Shown here piece by piece: positions 62,699 through 64,000 of a stretch of DNA of 64,000 nucleotides; position 1 is the stretch's first letter; every line of letters starts with the position of its first letter. Below the pieces are notes generated by a model. It worked only from the letters and a program-made list of their open reading frames with translations, did not search any database and was not told where the DNA came from. A program made the translations under genes and the position numbers. Origin of the DNA: Bombilactobacillus bombi (lineage in GTDB: Bacteria; Bacillota; Bacilli; Lactobacillales; Lactobacillaceae); assembly GCF_964340835.1 (NCBI RefSeq), contig NZ_OZ204251.1, one strand, 5' to 3'.

Positions 62699-63127
62699 TC
62701 AATGAGCAAATTTTTTAGGGTTATCTAACTTGTGCAGTTGCTTTTTATCTATTTGCCAAACACCGTTAGATACGATAGGTAGATTAGTCATCTTTACTTC
62801 TTTAACGTTGGGATAAACATACAAATTCAATTTGTAAGATAATTTGCTTTTTTTGCCACTATGAAAGACATATTTATAACTAAGCTGAGCATTGTTAGTT
62901 AGCTTTTTATGAATACCTTTTTCATTTCCACCGACGTCACCCGCAAAATCTGAGAGATAGTTGATGCTTTTTTTCGAGGTAATCGTGGTGATTTTTTGGT
63001 TCTGAGCATTATATACAACTATGTAATCATGATTATACTGATTTGTTTTTGCAGCAACAAGAGAAGTTTCAGTGCCCAAACTTAATAATAGCATAGAGAT
63101 TATGATGGCCAGGGTTTTTTTATGCAT
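62699..63127 (-). CDS. Small secreted protein of unknown function
   Basis: A 142-residue protein with a clear signal peptide (KKTLAIIISMLLLSLGTETS, cut near VAA-KTN). The mature part is basic and beta-rich (YIVVYNAQNQKITTIT, KLSYKLNLYVYPNVKEV). I recognise no family or catalytic motif. The start has AAAGGA and GGTGA upstream. It stands alone on the minus strand between the toxin module and a YibE/F-like gene. Confidence 0.75.
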   Translation of the reverse strand: MHKKTLAIIISMLLLSLGTETSLVAAKTNQYNHDYIVVYNAQNQKITTITSKKSINYLSDFAGDVGGNEKGIHKKLTNNAQLSYKYVFHSGKKSKLSYKLNLYVYPNVKEVKMTNLPIVSNGVWQIDKKQLHKLDNPKKFAH

Positions 63128-63339
63128 GATTTCACCATTCCTTTAATTGAGTTGTATGGTTAGTATAATATATCATTATCTGGAAATGAACTGGTTTATG
63201 GTATTATCCAGATAAAAATATAGCAATAACAGAATTCTTAACAAACAAAAATATAAGACTTTCAGAAAAATTAGATTTATTATGTGTATATTAGTTTTTT
63301 CATCAGCTTCTGTATTTCACAAAATTGGAGGTCTTATTT

Positions 63340-64000
63340 GTGGCGCAACTAAAAAAACATGCGTGGTTTTTAGGCGCAATAGGCTTATGGCTAATAATTA
63401 TAATCTTTGTTCAATGGTCTTATCGCAATCAAAACATTGCTGTGGTGCAACAAGTACAAACAGTTCAAAAACGAACTATTACAAGTGAATATCAAAATCA
63501 AGATACTCAAATTACTCAACGTTTAAAACTTAAACTTGTTAAGGGACCGTTAAAACAGCAACAAGTACAATTATCTAATACCTATTATCAATCACAAGCT
63601 GACTCTAATCAGTACCACAGATATGACTATGTCATTCTGAGTCCTGGTCGCCATGTACAGCATTTAACCTTATTAAATCCTAAACGGGACAATATTGTGT
63701 GGCTATTGTTAGCAATTGTGATTTTGAGTCTATTGGGACTTTTAAAAAATCATGGCGCCCGAGCTTTGCTGAGTGCAGTAGTGAATTGCAGTTTATTTGC
63801 CGGGCTACTGTTATTAGCCACACATTGGCAGAATCAACATATTTTATTTTTAACTATTATATTAACTATTTTGGCAACGCTCTTAACTTTAGGGATTATT
63901 TTTGGTTATTCGCGCCAAACTATCATTGCTAGCAGTGCCACTATTTTGAGTACATTTTTAGCATTAGGAGTAAGTGTGTTAGTGCTTGTGGGGACACATA
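63340..64000 (+). CDS. YibE/F-like membrane protein, 3' end cut by window
   Basis: The frame is open to the last base of the window: at least 220 residues. It starts with GTG at 63340 after TTGGAGG. One N-terminal helix (GAIGLWLIIIIFVQWSY) is followed by an extracellular segment (about 30-125) and then several helices (WLLLAIVILSLLGLL, ILFLTIILTILATLLTLGII, TILSTFLALGVSVLVL). This layout fits the YibE/F family, often encoded as a pair in lactobacilli. The function of the family is unclear. Confidence 0.8.
   Translation, partial: MAQLKKHAWFLGAIGLWLIIIIFVQWSYRNQNIAVVQQVQTVQKRTITSEYQNQDTQITQRLKLKLVKGPLKQQQVQLSNTYYQSQADSNQYHRYDYVILSPGRHVQHLTLLNPKRDNIVWLLLAIVILSLLGLLKNHGARALLSAVVNCSLFAGLLLLATHWQNQHILFLTIILTILATLLTLGIIFGYSRQTIIASSATILSTFLALGVSVLVLVGTH

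Noticed and set aside
63282..63488. 68-codon plus-strand frame at the window end
   Set aside because: It overlaps the YibE/F-like gene in another frame; that gene has a good ribosome site, membrane helices and runs off the window.
1..64000. CRISPR array, prophage or rRNA operon
   Set aside because: No regularly spaced direct-repeat array, phage structural genes or rRNA sequence were seen anywhere in the window.

Overview
The window is AT-rich and has the replication-origin gene order of a Gram-positive (Firmicutes) chromosome: dnaA-dnaN-yaaA-recF-gyrB-gyrA-rpsF-ssb-rpsR-gdpP-rplI, then dnaB, purA and, further on, walRK-yycHIJ-htrA-rlmH. An Apf-type surface protein, an IS30 element, SLAP-like wall-binding modules and holin-like type I toxins point to Lactobacillaceae. 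The species cannot be fixed from sequence alone. Base 1 is an ATG in the dnaA frame, 51 bases before the better-supported GTG start, so the record probably begins at the chromosome zero point.

Layout. 1-12.7 kb: dnaA, the origin between dnaA and dnaN (DnaA boxes, DnaA-trio, AT-rich tract), DNA gyrase, the S6/SSB/S18 operon, the c-di-AMP phosphodiesterase GdpP and L9. 12.7-16.5 kb: LytSR two-component system and its usual target lrgAB. 16.7-20.6 kb: dnaB, an unknown gene coupled to it, and purA. 20.6-27.7 kb: two unknown envelope proteins, a class A PBP with an unusual C-terminal coiled coil, an amino-acid permease and a GtrA protein. 27.7-29.6 kb: almost gene-free, with Noc-type sites and one apparent small-RNA unit. 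29.6-35.1 kb: two secreted wall/peptidase proteins, a DUF975 protein and a glutamine-type ABC transporter. 35.3-39.6 kb: a LacI-controlled sugar locus (epimerase, ribokinase, regulator, divergent lone GatC-type IIC). 39.8-48.5 kb: tRNA-Lys, the WalRK operon, htrA, a second DnaA-box cluster, rlmH and apf. 48.8-53.3 kb: a bacteriocin-type exporter pair with degraded catalytic motifs, followed by IS30. 53.3-55.9 kb: purine salvage (adenine deaminase and purine permease). 56-61 kb: two divergent AgrC/AgrA-like pairs and a candidate target gene. 61-62.5 kb: an intact and a decayed copy of a type I toxin-antitoxin module. 62.7-64 kb: a secreted protein and a YibE/F-like protein cut by the window end.

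How it fits together. Chromosome-biology sites are dense: origin DnaA boxes plus DnaA-trio, a distant DnaA-box cluster, two parS-like sites, and two perfect plus one near-perfect Noc-type palindromes, although parB and noc themselves are not in the window. Cell-envelope control is a second theme: WalRK, LytSR, HtrA, PBP, NlpC/P60 and Apf, with a good WalR box upstream of apf. Purine control is a third, with PurBox-like motifs at purA and at the deaminase/permease divergence.

The least ordinary items are the duplicated type I toxin-antitoxin region, the agrBD-less double Agr-like system with a repeat operator, the exporter whose C39 cysteine and H-loop histidine are both replaced, and the unidentified small-RNA unit at 28.57-28.72 kb.
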